Below are positions 59,803-60,578 of a stretch of 60,578 nt of DNA, in pieces (within the stretch, counting starts at the first letter, position 1; each line of letters opens with the position of its first letter). The translations under genes were made by a program, and so were the position numbers. Under the pieces are notes generated by a model. That model saw only the letters and a list, made by a program, of their open reading frames with translations, had not been told where the DNA came from and did no database searches. Source of the stretch: a virus. The stretch lies in the IMG/VR virus record IMGVR_UViG_3300006735_005646, positions 1 through 60,578 of that record; one strand, given 5' to 3'.

Positions 59803-60578
59803 TTGAATTCACATCCCATCATAAGTTCGACGATACACGCCACTAGGTTAATTTCTTGATCTGCTACGAATGCAGACTTGTATTGATATTCTGCAAGAAT
59901 CAGAACTGCTTGGGGAATAGAGGATGGTGTTAAATGTTCATATAGTCCATCATAAACTTTTCGGAACAACTCAGACGGGGAATTGTCTAGGTTTTCAACT
60001 GCCCACTTTCTTGCACTGGTGAAGTCCTTACTCTTCATGTACTCCACCAAATCTTTAATATGTATCTCACCAATCTGAGTAAGAATACCAACATCAATAG
60101 AACCAGAAATTGAGTATCTCTGTAGTTCATTCAGAACTCTACGGAAATCAGGAAAGTGCTTCATAATCAATTCAGCAACAACCTTCTCTTCGTAAGGAAT
60201 ACCCTCATTGTCTAGAACATATTTTACTCTGTCCATAAACTGAGAAGCCATCTTTGGTTTCTCTTTCTTTGGAACAGAGAAGTTTATTGATGTACATCGA
60301 GAATGAAGAGGTTCGATGATACGATTTTTGAAGTTGCATGTCAAAATAAATCGACAATTGTTGCTAAACTCTTCAATAAAGCCGCGGAGTGCGGGTTGGG
60401 TAGATTGTGCGTTTGAATAATCAAACTCATCGAGAATCACAATCTTCTTTGCACCAGACAATGAAACTGTACTAGCGAAATTACGAATTTTCGTTCTGAG
60501 GGTATCGATGTTACCGTCTTCAGAACAGTTAATAATAATGTTGTCGGTGTCCAACTCATTACAAAGGGCTTTTGCAAT
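59799..60578 (-). CDS. 44: clamp-loader ATPase gp44, N-terminus cut by the window edge
   Basis: The frame is open to the last base (IAKALCNELD then TDNIIINCSED). Walker B KIVILDEFDYS, sensor RFILTCNFKNRII, the SRC arginine-finger segment PLHSRCTSINF and FPDFRRVLNELQRYS match T4 gp44. Walker A should lie outside the window. With gp62 and RegA downstream it follows the T4 order. Confidence 0.9.
   Translation of the reverse strand: MAKALCNELDTDNIIINCSEDGNIDTLRTKIRNFASTVSLSGAKKIVILDEFDYSNAQSTQPALRGFIEEFSNNCRFILTCNFKNRIIEPLHSRCTSINFSVPKKEKPKMASQFMDRVKYVLDNEGIPYEEKVVAELIMKHFPDFRRVLNELQRYSISGSIDVGILTQIGEIHIKDLVEYMKSKDFTSARKWAVENLDNSPSELFRKVYDGLYEHLTPSSIPQAVLILAEYQYKSAFVADQEINLVACIVELMMGCEFK

Overview
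This window is part of the genome of a large T4-like myovirus, probably marine. The T4 replication core is recognisable: clamp loader gp44 and gp62, RegA, family B DNA polymerase gp43, recombinase UvsX, helicase gp41 and primase gp61. T4-type late promoters (NATAAATA) stand before several genes, genes overlap by ATGA or TGATG, and base composition is AT-rich. The host is not shown directly. A phage-borne outer-membrane porin with a segment I associate with planctomycete porins, a B12-dependent ribonucleotide reductase, and lipoprotein and barrel genes all point to a Gram-negative-type (diderm) host. A Phycisphaerae-like planctomycete is a hypothesis only.

Layout. Bases 1-14501 (plus strand) carry virion-cargo and lysis genes. 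Several proteins begin with a short T4-like capsid-targeting sequence (for example MKTFRTLLNE, MKSYKELQE, MKTFKQLLQ) and contain [LIV]xE sites like those cut by the T4 prohead protease gp21. The centrepiece is a 1543-residue polyprotein (5379-10010) joining a nucleotidylyltransferase, a nuclease-like domain, a Cys cluster, a SET methyltransferase domain and an HNH nuclease. A lysis group follows: an invertebrate-type lysozyme, a three-helix holin candidate and a very short unimolecular-spanin candidate. All further genes lie on the minus strand.

Bases 14498-19225 hold a RuvC-like nuclease, a lipoprotein trypsin-like protease, a second processed-type polyprotein, and an envelope unit (64-aa membrane protein plus porin) behind a consensus sigma70 promoter and a four-hairpin leader. 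Bases 19243-30505 form a nucleotide and replication operon transcribed leftward from about 30471: dUTPase, DUF1599, a glycosyltransferase, gp43, UvsX, gp41, gp61, ThyX, class II RNR. Its first transcribed bases form a strong terminator hairpin, a possible attenuator. Bases 30537-34956 encode tail fibres (beta-helix, repeat fibre, collagen-like).

Bases 35001-58658 form a roughly 24-kb glycan island with about 27 genes: GDP-fucose synthesis (Gmd, Fcl), three GT10 fucosyltransferase-like proteins, other glycosyltransferases, epimerases, methyltransferases, a kinase, a cupin and a flavoenzyme. It is inserted, with the fibre genes, between regA and the dut-43 operon, which splits the classical 44-62-regA-43 cluster. 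Bases 58674-60578 carry regA, gp62, a GroES-like co-chaperonin and gp44, which is cut by the window edge.

No tRNA, IS element or CRISPR array was seen, and no gene-free stretch exceeds 300 bases. Family assignments come from motif reading without any database search.
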